NCBI RefSeq assembly: GCF_900108095.1 | Contig: NZ_FNWL01000002.1 | Coordinates: forward strand, 416,748-480,747 | DNA: 64,000 nt | Source: Natronorubrum sediminis | GTDB taxonomy: Archaea > Halobacteriota > Halobacteria > Halobacteriales > Natrialbaceae | Direction: 5' to 3' | Shown here: positions 1-7,712 of the stretch, one piece after another | Layout of the letters: each line of letters opens with the position of its first letter | Numbering within the stretch: position 1 is the stretch's first letter | Notes under the pieces: model-generated | What the model saw: only the letters and a program-made list of their open reading frames with translations | What the model was told of the DNA's origin: nothing | Databases searched by the model: none | Made by a program: the position numbers and the translations under genes

Positions 1-241
1 CGATGATCATCACCAAGCCGAGGATCCCGGCGATCATCGCAACGCCGAGCGTCGCCCCGAGAATCCGCGCGAGTTCGATCGGAACCGACTCGACTGTCGG
101 CATCTCGGGCATGTTCGACATGGACTGTCCCCACCCTTCGATGATGATCGCCGGTAGGACGACGGCCAGGACGACCGTGACCGGATCACGAACGAACGAG
201 CGTATCTGCGACGACACCCCGATTGTGAGCTTTTCCACCAT
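1..241 (-). CDS. ABC transporter permease, N-terminal part (cut by window edge)
   Basis: The reverse strand opens with ATG at 241 and stays open to the window edge, giving about 80 residues beginning MVEKLTIGVSSQIRSF. A hydrophobic segment rich in Val/Leu/Ala/Ile follows a basic start, and a second one begins near the edge, as in ABC-2 type permeases. Its start overlaps the stop of the ATPase gene (TGATG), so the two are translationally coupled and probably form one exporter. The rest lies outside the window, so the substrate cannot be judged; position behind the copper genes suggests metal handling, by inference only. Confidence 0.75.
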   Translation of the reverse strand, partial: MVEKLTIGVSSQIRSFVRDPVTVVLAVVLPAIIIEGWGQSMSNMPEMPTVESVPIELARILGATLGVAMIAGILGLVMII

Positions 242-921
242 CAGTTCTCGACCTCCGAGAGCACTCCTTCTTTCAGCTCATAGACGCGATCGATGCGGTC
301 TCGCTCTTGCAGGAGGTGAGAAATGATCACGATCGAAGTGTCTTCGGCGACGAGCTCTTCGCTCATGTCCCAGAACGTCTGGTACGTCTCCCAGTCGAAG
401 CCAGTGTACGGCTCGTCGAGCAACAACACATCCGGGTCGTGCATGAGTGCGATCCCGAGATTGACCTTCTGGCGGTTCCCGCCGCTCAGGCGATCGATGC
501 GATAGTCGAGATATCGGTCGAAGTCGAGCCGATCGGCAAGGTGGTTCATCGCCGCGGTTATCTCCTCCTCATCCAACCCGTAGCCGGTACCGAACAGACG
601 AAACGTCTCGCGGACGGTGAGGCGGTCGTACAGGAGCGTTTCCTGTGGGCACCACCCGATCGTCCCATTGTGAGTGACGTCACCGCTGTCCTGGTCCAGA
701 ACGCCGACGAGGATCTTCATCAATGTCGATTTCCCGGACCCGTTCCCGCCAACGATCCCGACGATTTCGCCCGGGTAGACGTCGATCGACGCACCAGTCA
801 GCACTTCAACGCTCCTGGTGAACGGGAGCCGTGAACCGTACGTCTTCGTGATATCGTTCGCACTGAGTACTTTGCGTCCGAATTCGGCCTCCGATTCCTG
901 AGTTACTTCGTTCATCATCAT
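241..921 (-). CDS. ABC transporter ATP-binding protein
   Basis: A 226-residue ABC ATPase that would drive the membrane partner encoded right after it. Walker A GGNGSGKST is at about residues 58-66, the signature LSGGNRQK at about 145-152 and Walker B VLLLDEP at about 165-171, followed by a switch histidine in IISHLLQE. Three ATG codons are stacked at the start; a GGAGA motif a few bases upstream favours the third (915). It ends the leftward copper cluster with a TGATG overlap to the permease. The two-gene layout resembles NosFY-like copper-associated ABC systems, but this assignment is only contextual. Confidence 0.88.
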   Translation of the reverse strand: MMMNEVTQESEAEFGRKVLSANDITKTYGSRLPFTRSVEVLTGASIDVYPGEIVGIVGGNGSGKSTLMKILVGVLDQDSGDVTHNGTIGWCPQETLLYDRLTVRETFRLFGTGYGLDEEEITAAMNHLADRLDFDRYLDYRIDRLSGGNRQKVNLGIALMHDPDVLLLDEPYTGFDWETYQTFWDMSEELVAEDTSIVIISHLLQERDRIDRVYELKEGVLSEVEN

Positions 922-947
922 TGTCTCCTGTTGTTCTTTTTACCTCT

Positions 948-1625
948 CTAGGGTGATCGAGACTCACGTACGAAGCGTCGCCACTGGCCCAATCGAGGAA
1001 CGAACAGTGGAACTTCCTGCTGATACGTTCGGTACTCCTCACCGAACTGATCGAGCATGTCTCGCTCTTCCTTGCGAGCGAGCCACGTGAAGGTCAGGAC
1101 GATAATCGGGAACAACCCAACCGAAAATATCGTTGGCCAGTGAACGATACCCTCGCCAAAGAGTGCGAGGAACAACCCAGTATACTGCGGGTGGCGGACG
1201 TAGCTGTAGAGTCCGCTGGTAACCAGATGGTCTTCCTGTCTGGCGCGATGGACCTGTCGCCATCCCTGAATAAAGAGCAAGATCCCGATGAGCGCCACGC
1301 TGTAGCCGACCAGCATCGATACGAACATTCCGGTCTCACCGATACCAACCAGTGTAGACCAGAGATTGTCGCTGGCGTACTCCCGATCGAGGCCGCCGAA
1401 CCGAATCAGGAGATAAATAGTCAGCGGGAACCCGAACATTTCGGCGTACAGTGCGATGATAAACGCCTGTACGACACCGGCTCCAGCCCACTCGCGCCAG
1501 CTTTCTGGGGCGAAATAGCGGTAAAACAACCACGAGACAACAACGATCATGATTAGCGCGAGAGCCCACGCTCCGGCGTGTTCGAACGTCACGTCCAAGC
1601 TGATGAAACCGGTGGCCAGCAACAT
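948..1625 (-). CDS. ICMT/PEMT-like membrane methyltransferase family protein
   Basis: About 225 residues with five or so hydrophobic segments and the C-terminal signature of isoprenylcysteine carboxyl methyltransferase-like proteins: YVRHPQYTG near residue 145, then a KEERDML...FGEEYRTY segment. Such proteins bind S-adenosylmethionine at the membrane, though archaeal substrates are unknown. The ATG at 1625 overlaps the stop of the upstream HMA gene (TGATG), which favours it over the GTG one codon earlier. Coupling to metal-binding proteins is unusual for this family and may indicate a role in the metal response, which is inference. Confidence 0.8.
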   Translation of the reverse strand: MLLATGFISLDVTFEHAGAWALALIMIVVVSWLFYRYFAPESWREWAGAGVVQAFIIALYAEMFGFPLTIYLLIRFGGLDREYASDNLWSTLVGIGETGMFVSMLVGYSVALIGILLFIQGWRQVHRARQEDHLVTSGLYSYVRHPQYTGLFLALFGEGIVHWPTIFSVGLFPIIVLTFTWLARKEERDMLDQFGEEYRTYQQEVPLFVPRLGQWRRFVRESRSP

Positions 1626-1951
1626 CACCAGTCACCGTCCACGACGATCTGACAGCATCCATCGCTGTGATTGGATGGCGTTTGAGCGATCCCTGACTCT
1701 CGATCAATTTTGCCGAACGCTCTGTCCGGTGCGCTCATATCGAAGCACTCCGACTCGCACGTAGCGCTTCTGATCCTCAAATCGATCCGTTCGAGCGAGA
1801 CAGCGGCGGGATCGTACTCAACGCTCACTGTTTCGGTTTCGAACTCGACGCGTGCGCCACGGACGCCACGAAGCGTAGCGATCGCCCGTTCGAGCGTTAG
1901 AGCGCAATTTGGGCAGTTCAGCCCGTGGATGTCGGTGTGTTTTCTCGTCAT
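1625..1951 (-). CDS. Heavy-metal-associated (HMA) domain protein with Cys-Cys tail
   Basis: 108 residues. The N-terminal 65 residues form an HMA fold with the metal-binding motif LNCPNCA (Cys13 and Cys16), then the usual GVRGARVEFE strand region. An additional SATCESECF segment and a C-terminal SDGCCQ pair supply further thiols. HMA domains bind Cu(I) or similar soft metals and pass them between partners. The gene sits between another HMA gene and a methyltransferase, overlapping the latter. It lacks transmembrane segments, so it is probably a cytoplasmic chaperone or sensor-like accessory. Confidence 0.85.
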   Translation of the reverse strand: MTRKHTDIHGLNCPNCALTLERAIATLRGVRGARVEFETETVSVEYDPAAVSLERIDLRIRSATCESECFDMSAPDRAFGKIDRESGIAQTPSNHSDGCCQIVVDGDW

Positions 1952-2209
1952 TTTCCTGTAGTGGGCTTCTCGTAGCCGGGTAGTCGCGCAGCAAACATCT
2001 GGAACCGACCGATCAGACCGTAGTTAGCTACCCTTGTGAGCAAGCGAATCAGTAGCTTCGCTTGATCGTCCTGAACGCTTCCTGCTGTGGAGATTGGCGT
2101 GCTGAACCGAGGTGTGATTGGTGTTACCCCTATTAGTGACGAATGCGAGTGGCTCTTCGTCACCTGTGACCCGCCGAAACGGCTTGATAGGGGTCTCGCT
2201 GTCATGATC
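1952..2209. other. Gap within copper cluster, no gene recognised
   Basis: About 258 bases separate the two HMA genes. A reverse-strand frame runs through it, but its peptide resembles nothing I know and its composition looks non-coding. It may be a decayed gene or a leader for the distal HMA gene. Confidence 0.4.
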
Positions 2210-2566
2210 CTAGAACGGTGACCGGTTCTGTTGGTGGCCATCCATGTGAGTCTCCTCGTCGTCGCAGCAGCTATCGTGTGAACCGTCACTATCGTCAGCT
2301 GCTGCTTGCCTTCCGTTCGGTTGGATCCGATCACCATCCAGTGAGATGGTGAACCGCTTCGAGTCACAGCCAGTCTGCTCGACGGTGTGAACGATTCGGT
2401 TGAGCGTGACTGAGCGTGGGTTGTACTCGAAGACTGCTTGCTCTATGTCGAATTCGACGGCTGCACTGTGAACTCCGGAAAGCCCAGCAACGGCTCGTTC
2501 GACCTTCGCAGCACAGTTCGGACAATTTAACCCGTGGATTCCGACGCGTGTTGTTTCGAGTGTCAT
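2210..2566 (-). CDS. Heavy-metal-associated (HMA) domain protein with Cys/His tail
   Basis: 118 residues with an HMA domain carrying LNCPNCAAKVERAVAGL (CxxC at about residues 15-18) followed by GVHSAAVEFD. The C-terminal tail holds the cluster SHDSCCDDEETHMDGHQ, a potential second soft-metal site. It lies 56 bases downstream of the CopA ATPase on the same strand, so it is probably cotranscribed and delivers or buffers metal. It is a paralogue of the HMA protein encoded at 1625-1951, sharing the LNCPNCA motif and a Cys-Cys tail. Confidence 0.88.
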   Translation of the reverse strand: MTLETTRVGIHGLNCPNCAAKVERAVAGLSGVHSAAVEFDIEQAVFEYNPRSVTLNRIVHTVEQTGCDSKRFTISLDGDRIQPNGRQAAADDSDGSHDSCCDDEETHMDGHQQNRSPF

Positions 2567-2622
2567 GAGTTGGGGTCTGGTAGTGCTGTTTCACTGTGAG
2601 AACGGGTGGGGTGAGCCGTCAG

Positions 2623-4905
2623 TTACAGCTCGATATTCCCCAGCCGCGTCGAGTTCGTGATGACCGAGATGCTCGACGTAATCATCGCCGCGACGGCGAT
2701 CACCGGGTGGAGCAGCCCGAAGAACGCGATCGGGATCGCCACCGCGTTGTAGATGAACGCCCAGAAGAGGTTCTGCTTGATCTTCGAGAAGATCCGCTCC
2801 GACAGCGTGAACGAGTCAACGAGCGCATCGAGCGAGCCCCGCACGAGGCTAACGTCGCTCGACTGGATGGCGATGTCAGTTCCCGTGCCGATAGCGACGC
2901 CGATGTTCGCCTGTTTCAGCGCGGGCGCATCGTTGATCCCGTCGCCGACCATCGCAACGTTGTATCCCTCCTCTTGCAATTCGCTGACCTTGTCGATCTT
3001 GTCCTGCGGGAGGACGCCAGCCATAACTCGACTGGGGTCGATATCGACCGTTTCAGCGATCGCGCGGGCAGTCCGCTCGTTGTCCCCGGTGATCATCCAG
3101 GTTTCGAGCCCACGGTCGTGCAACGCCTGAATCGCATCGTGAGATTCCTCCTTGATCGTGTCGGCCGTGCTGATGACGCCGACGTTTTCGTCTTCGATAC
3201 CGACGAGCACCGTCGTTTTCCCTTCCTGCTCTAAGGCCTGCAGTTCGTCCTCGTAGGCAAGCGGAATGCCGACTTCGTCGAAGAACTTCGTGTTTCCGAC
3301 GTAGACCGATCGTCCGTCGATCTCTGCTTGGATCCCTTTTCCGGCGACGTTATCGAACGCCGCCGGCTCGGCCAGTTCGATTTCCTGGTCTTCGGCGTAC
3401 TCGATGATAGCCTGCCCGATCGGGTGTTCGCTCCCTCGTTCGGCCGAGGCAGCGAGTCTGACCACTTCGCGTTCGGTCAGACCGGGATCTTCCAAGTGTC
3501 CGCCGTCAGCACTGACCGAAGGGTGGTCTCCCACGACGACGTCCGTAACTGAGTGGTTGCCCTCCGTGATCGTCCCCGTCTTGTCCAGCACCACGACATC
3601 GAGATCCTTCATCGTCTGGATGGCTTCACCGTCGCGGAACAGGATGCCGTTCTCGGCAGCCTTCCCAGTGCCGGCCATCAGCGCCGTTGGCGTCGCCAGT
3701 CCGAGTGCACACGGACACGAGATCACCAGAACGGCAACAGCCGCGAAGATCCCGAGCGTCAACGGATCGAGAGCGAGATCCACCCAGGGGAGGTACGGTG
3801 CACCGATACCCGCGACGGCCCCCATTCCGTCCGGGAACAGGAACCACAATACGAACGAGAGCGCTGCGAGTATCAGTACTGTCGGGACGAAGTAGTTCGT
3901 GACACGGTCGGTAAAGGCCTGGATCGGGACTTTGGTTCCCTGGGCTTCTTCGACGAGTTCGACGACCTGTGAGAGGAACGTGTCGTCGCCGACCTTTTCG
4001 GCCCGCACCTTGATCATCCCCGACTGGTTCACCGTCGCACCGATCACTTCGTCGCCTTCCTCCTTGGTTGCAGGATCAGACTCGCCGGTCACCATCGATT
4101 CATCGACGCTGCTTCGTCCCTCGATGACGGTTCCGTCGAGCGGGACCTTCTCGCCTGGACGAACGACCATTACATCCCCAATCTCGACGTCTTCGATAGG
4201 GAGTTCGATCTCTTCCCCATCTCTCTGGACCGCTGCCGTCTCTGCTTGCATGGACATCAGTCCCTCGATGGCCGAGCTCGCACGTCCTTTCGCTCGGTGT
4301 TCGAGGTACGTTCCCACGTTGTGCGAGGCCATGATCATCGCTCCGACGCCGGCGTAGTTCTCGATCGGCGTCACGAAGACCATCACGCCGGTTACCCATG
4401 CGACGAGTGTCCCGATCGAGATCAGCGAATCCATGTTGAACGTCCCATTCTGGATACCCCGAATCGCGGACGCGTGGGTCGTCCGACCGTAGTAGAAGAC
4501 GACGATCGTAGCGAAGACGAACATAGCGACGTCGATCTGGAAGCCGGTCAGAACTTCCAGCGGTGTCCACATGAACACCATGAGCAGGACGATTGGAGAC
4601 GTGACAATCCACGCCCGGATCGCCATCCGACGCATCTCCTGTAGCTCTTCTTCGCCTTCCATCTCGTCGTTCAGTAACTCGTCACGAACACCGTAACCAG
4701 CGGCTTCCACGGCCTCGATGAGTTCTTCAACAGGGACATCCGAGTCATGGCTGACGTCCGCTCGCTCCGTGGCGAAGTTGACCGAAGCGTCCTGCACCCC
4801 GTCTACATCTTCGAGACTGTCCGCTATTGTAGACGCGCACGTCGTACACGACATGCCCGAGAGGGACAGGTCGGTTCGTTCTATATTCGAATGGTCGTTT
4901 GACAT
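2623..4905 (-). CDS. copA: Copper-exporting P1B-type ATPase
   Basis: 760-residue heavy-metal P-type ATPase that would pump Cu(I) out of the cytoplasm. An N-terminal HMA domain carries GMSCTTC (Cys20, Cys23). Transmembrane helices begin near residue 95; the actuator TGES loop is near 274, the ion-site motif SCPCALG has CPC at 397-399, the phosphorylated aspartate is in DKTGT (Asp441), the P1B hallmark HP is at 494-495, and the hinge [10 protein letters not shown] follows. CPC with these flanks is typical of the P1B-1 Cu(I)/Ag(I) group. The TRASH-domain regulator lies just upstream on the same strand and the HMA genes downstream. Length and domain order are normal. Confidence 0.95.
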   Translation of the reverse strand: MSNDHSNIERTDLSLSGMSCTTCASTIADSLEDVDGVQDASVNFATERADVSHDSDVPVEELIEAVEAAGYGVRDELLNDEMEGEEELQEMRRMAIRAWIVTSPIVLLMVFMWTPLEVLTGFQIDVAMFVFATIVVFYYGRTTHASAIRGIQNGTFNMDSLISIGTLVAWVTGVMVFVTPIENYAGVGAMIMASHNVGTYLEHRAKGRASSAIEGLMSMQAETAAVQRDGEEIELPIEDVEIGDVMVVRPGEKVPLDGTVIEGRSSVDESMVTGESDPATKEEGDEVIGATVNQSGMIKVRAEKVGDDTFLSQVVELVEEAQGTKVPIQAFTDRVTNYFVPTVLILAALSFVLWFLFPDGMGAVAGIGAPYLPWVDLALDPLTLGIFAAVAVLVISCPCALGLATPTALMAGTGKAAENGILFRDGEAIQTMKDLDVVVLDKTGTITEGNHSVTDVVVGDHPSVSADGGHLEDPGLTEREVVRLAASAERGSEHPIGQAIIEYAEDQEIELAEPAAFDNVAGKGIQAEIDGRSVYVGNTKFFDEVGIPLAYEDELQALEQEGKTTVLVGIEDENVGVISTADTIKEESHDAIQALHDRGLETWMITGDNERTARAIAETVDIDPSRVMAGVLPQDKIDKVSELQEEGYNVAMVGDGINDAPALKQANIGVAIGTGTDIAIQSSDVSLVRGSLDALVDSFTLSERIFSKIKQNLFWAFIYNAVAIPIAFFGLLHPVIAVAAMITSSISVITNSTRLGNIEL

Positions 4906-5017
4906 GGTCTCTTCACCTCATCTCATACTACGGGCTACAGTTTGATGCGACTTGTCGTTATAATTACTAGAATCTGAAAGGGGGTAGATCTTCAAATCGA
5001 AAGTCGTGTTTCCGACA

Positions 5018-5611
5018 TCAGTTTGCCCCTTGTTGCAATGATTCGTACCGCTGTTCGTGCTTGCTTTTACACGATGGACAACAGAAGACTTTGACCTCGC
5101 CGTTGATTCGAGCTGTCTCGCCGTCGCTTTTCACCGTGTTATCGCACACTGCACACGAGATGGTGAAATCAGCGGGAGTGACCCCGACACTCCATTCGTA
5201 TCTGGACAGGGGCGTGAGCTCGTACGAGTCGATGTCTTCCATTTCCAGAGCATCTCGGAACCACGCGTGTGCATCTTGATCGGGTGCGTTCACGTGAGCA
5301 ACGATGCCGCCATCGAAACATTGGAAGACGTGCTCGGTTTCATCCAGCTCGTACAGTCGGTCGAAGACGCGTTCGACGGCTTCCGGTTTGACTGTCAGTT
5401 GAATCAGTACCGGAACTCGGTTCTGAAGCGTTGTTCGATCCACGTCAACCGTGAAGTTCCGAATAACGCCTAATTCTTCTAAGCGTGCGACACGATCGGA
5501 AACCGCTGGTGGGGTCAGGCCGACGTGATCGGCTATTTCGCTGAACGGTCGCCGAGCGTCATCGATCAGCAACCGTAGTATTTCGAGGTCGGTCTCATCT
5601 GGGTTCCTCAT
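5018..5611 (-). CDS. Lrp/AsnC-type regulator with C-terminal TRASH metal-sensing domain
   Basis: 197 residues from the ATG at 5611; a longer frame upstream lacks the usual RNPDETDLEILRLL beginning. The N-terminal winged helix (ADHVGLTPPAVSDRVARLEELG) is followed by an Lrp-like ligand domain. A TRASH zinc/copper-binding module closes the protein, with cysteines in CAVCDNT and FCCPSC. Halobacterium has a homologous Lrp-TRASH regulator (VNG1179C) that is needed for activation of its copper ATPase gene, so control of copA and the divergent copZ is the natural reading. It is separated from copA by 112 bases. Confidence 0.9.
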   Translation of the reverse strand: MRNPDETDLEILRLLIDDARRPFSEIADHVGLTPPAVSDRVARLEELGVIRNFTVDVDRTTLQNRVPVLIQLTVKPEAVERVFDRLYELDETEHVFQCFDGGIVAHVNAPDQDAHAWFRDALEMEDIDSYELTPLSRYEWSVGVTPADFTISCAVCDNTVKSDGETARINGEVKVFCCPSCKSKHEQRYESLQQGAN

Positions 5612-5658
5612 ACGAGAGAATTCGACCTCGAAGACAATTAGTCTTCCCCGCAAAACAG

Positions 5659-5667
5659 TTTATATAC
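5659..5667 (-). promoter_or_regulatory. TATA box in the regulator/copZ divergent intergenic region
   Basis: GTATATAAA on the reverse strand is a near-consensus archaeal TATA element lying 48 bases before the regulator ATG, which allows a leader of about 20 bases. Because it is nearly symmetrical it might also serve the rightward copZ gene, with a leader of about 50 bases. Confidence 0.55.
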
Positions 5668-5740
5668 AAAAGCATCACACGGAGATAGCTGAATGATTAA
5701 AACAACAATTGCAATAAGAGAACAGATCTACTAGTACAAC

Positions 5741-5941
5741 ATGGCACGAACGATCACTGTCACTGGGATGAGTTGCGAAGGCTGCGAACAGAACGTCGAG
5801 GATGCGCTCCAAGCACTTGATGGCGTGGCCCAGGTCAGTGCTGACCACGAGGCCGAATCTGTCGAACTCGACACCGAAGGTGGTGTAGAGGACGAAGAAA
5901 TCCACGCTGCCATCGAGGACGCTGGCTACGACGTCGCCTAG
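5741..5941 (+). CDS. copZ: CopZ-like copper chaperone (HMA domain)
   Basis: 66-residue stand-alone HMA domain: ITVTGMSCEGCEQNVEDAL with the metal-binding CxxC at Cys11 and Cys14, then GVAQVSADHE and the closing AIEDAGYDV. Such proteins carry Cu(I) in the cytosol to CopA-type pumps. It is transcribed divergently from the Lrp-TRASH regulator with 129 bases between starts, matching the haloarchaeal pattern of a metallochaperone next to the copper ATPase. The acidic surface is typical of salt-adapted proteins. Confidence 0.93.
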   Translation: MARTITVTGMSCEGCEQNVEDALQALDGVAQVSADHEAESVELDTEGGVEDEEIHAAIEDAGYDVA

Positions 5942-6071
5942 TCGTCTGCTTCTGTCGTCCGGAATGTTCGTGAAAGGTCGTTTTGAATGAGAGCCCCATA
6001 TGAAAACTAGCTACGTCCCTGCGACGATTGAGGCGGAACTGGACCGACGATGAGCCAGTTGAGGTGGTTAC

Positions 6072-6329
6072 CTACCCCTTGTCGCCCTCGCTAGGTAGGT
6101 ATTCTCTTCGTCTCTCCATTGATTCCTCATTAGTGAGTTGTGAGTAATAGGCATTGATACCGCCTGCGCTTACATCCATGCGTTCGCTGACGACCGCGAC
6201 AGAGGTTCCTTCGCGCAAGTACTGGATGATTGATCTACGATGGATCGGGTGCGTGCTTACGCTGTTTGGGCACCAAGGTGCTGACTCCCAATCGTTGCGT
6301 TTTGGAGTACAGAAGAATCGAAAGGAAGT
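6072..6329 (-). pseudogene. Tyrosine recombinase (integrase), C-terminal remnant
   Basis: A reverse-strand frame open from 6329 to the stop at 6072 encodes the end of a haloarchaeal phage-type integrase. It reads CPNSVSTHPIHRRSIIQYL, which carries the HxxR box, then VVSERMDVSAGGINAYY with the tyrosine region, and finishes ERRREYLPSEGDKG. The N-terminal core-binding domain and first catalytic arginine are missing, so it is a truncated copy and not active. It lies immediately beyond the copper genes and beside an intact integrase on the same strand, suggesting repeated insertion at this place. Confidence 0.8.
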
Positions 6330-6398
6330 CTATGGTTGAGCTACCCTACTGACCCCCTATGCTGTTCAATCTAATAATCGACGGCGGAGTGCCGACGG

Positions 6399-7355
6399 TT
6401 AGAGATCGAACGCGTCTCGTCTGAGTTCTCTTTTTTCACGCTCGGATCTCACATCGTAGTGTTTTTCCATCGTACGAGTACTTGTATCAACCCTCCCAGA
6501 TAGTAAATTTGGATCGTGGCCCTCATCGAGCCACGCAGAAATACTGCTACGGCGGATATCGTGTGGCGCGACTGAGTCATCACACTCTGATGGATACGTT
6601 GATCCGCAGGCACACCCATGCCCTAAATCACCACACGCAGTCAGTTTGTATACCCGAACACGAATTGCTGATCGAGACATACGTCCCCGCTTAGTCCCCA
6701 GTAGAGGTTCTCTCCCAAATTCATCAGTTACTGAGGGACGACGGTCGTTGATCCAAGCACGAAGCAAATCGCAGACCCATCCGTGTAAGTTAATCTCGCG
6801 CTCCGAACCACGTTTGTTTTTGAGCGGAGTCTCACTTTCGGGGCGATATACTAAATCTGCCCATCGGTTATCTAGGTCTACGTCTTTTACATCCAGTGCT
6901 CGCAAGCCGCCAATACGAAGCGAACAGGACCATAAGAGCGAGAGAATAACGTGGCCGGTTGACGCATACTGGTAGCGTTCTAAGTCATCAAGGAGTCCCG
7001 CAACACGATCTGGATCGATCTTACTATCACGTGCCGCTCCATCTCTTGTTGGCAGTACGATCGACTCCGGGAGTGACTCATCAACCCAGCCCATCCGGAA
7101 ACAAAACCGGAGGAAGAGTCGAACCACACAGAGTTGGTTGTACATTGTGTTGGTATTGATCGACTTGCTTCGGTATCGTCGAAACCGGGATAGGTCGAGT
7201 GGTTCGAGTTCTTCAACGCTGTTAACGTCTCCTGCACCCCAAGCCCATTTGCGGAACATTTTGAGTTGATAGTGGTGATTCTGCAGCGATGAGTCGCTGA
7301 GTTCGGTCTCTCTTTCCGTGAAGTACGCCTCGATAGCATTGTCAATTGCTGGCAT
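6399..7355 (-). CDS. Tyrosine recombinase / XerCD-like integrase
   Basis: 318 residues from the ATG at 7355 (MPAIDNAIEAYFTERE), where the SAM-like core-binding domain begins. The catalytic domain shows the first arginine in LRIGGLRALD, the HxxR box in HDIRRSS and the tyrosine nucleophile in KHYDVRSE near the C-terminus. A CGDLGHGCACG...C segment before the HxxR box is a cysteine cluster common in haloarchaeal integrases. The frame stays open upstream to 7613 across hairpin-rich DNA; that part looks non-coding. It would catalyse integration or excision of an element, whose limits are not certain here. Confidence 0.88.
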   Translation of the reverse strand: MPAIDNAIEAYFTERETELSDSSLQNHHYQLKMFRKWAWGAGDVNSVEELEPLDLSRFRRYRSKSINTNTMYNQLCVVRLFLRFCFRMGWVDESLPESIVLPTRDGAARDSKIDPDRVAGLLDDLERYQYASTGHVILSLLWSCSLRIGGLRALDVKDVDLDNRWADLVYRPESETPLKNKRGSEREINLHGWVCDLLRAWINDRRPSVTDEFGREPLLGTKRGRMSRSAIRVRVYKLTACGDLGHGCACGSTYPSECDDSVAPHDIRRSSISAWLDEGHDPNLLSGRVDTSTRTMEKHYDVRSEREKRELRRDAFDL

Positions 7356-7439
7356 GCGTTGTTGCTCCGTGCCTGGGAGTGCGAGCGAGTCGCCAGTGAT
7401 CTCAGCAACTATTTCTAAATTGCCTTCACCTGTAGTCGG

Positions 7440-7605
7440 AAGGCCCGCCCGCGCAGCGAAGCGAGCAGGCAGGACCCGAGGGCGGAACGCATGGAAGTCG
7501 GCAGTTCGTCGAGCGAAGCGAGACGAACTCCAATGGATTACACGCGCAGACGCGAAGCGTCGAGCATGTAATCCTATTGACAGTTCAAATCTGCCCCAAC
7601 CCATT
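7440..7605 (+). repeat. Hairpin-rich segment ending in a tRNA 3'-end-like sequence
   Basis: Inverted repeats follow one another. AGTTCGTC (7503-7510) pairs with GACGAACT (7522-7529). GGATTACA (7535-7542) pairs with TGTAATCC (7567-7574) around an inner GACGC-GAA-GCGTC hairpin (7549-7561). GCGAAGCG cores recur three times. The end (about 7577-7603) looks like a tRNA T-arm and acceptor 3' strand (GTTCAAAT then CTGCCCCAACCCA) with no matching 5' half, as expected at an integration site. It sits directly upstream of the integrase start. Confidence 0.5.
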
Positions 7606-7712
7606 TCTGACAAACGTACTCCTTACTCGGATCGTCGTTGTTTCGTCAAAAATTGACACGGGAGGTTTGAATCAGGGTGTGGACCGTCTGAAGTGAGTCC
7701 AACTTTCGAACA

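Noticed and set aside
6154-6339. Short forward open frame
   Set aside because: It is the complement of the integrase remnant, whose reverse-strand peptide clearly matches the integrase C-terminus.
7577-7603. Complete tRNA gene
   Set aside because: Only the T-arm and 3' acceptor strand are visible; no complementary 5' acceptor or D-arm is found upstream.
7356-7613. N-terminal extension of the integrase
   Set aside because: It crosses the hairpin element and encodes an Arg/Ala-rich peptide unlike integrases; the start at 7355 fits the family.
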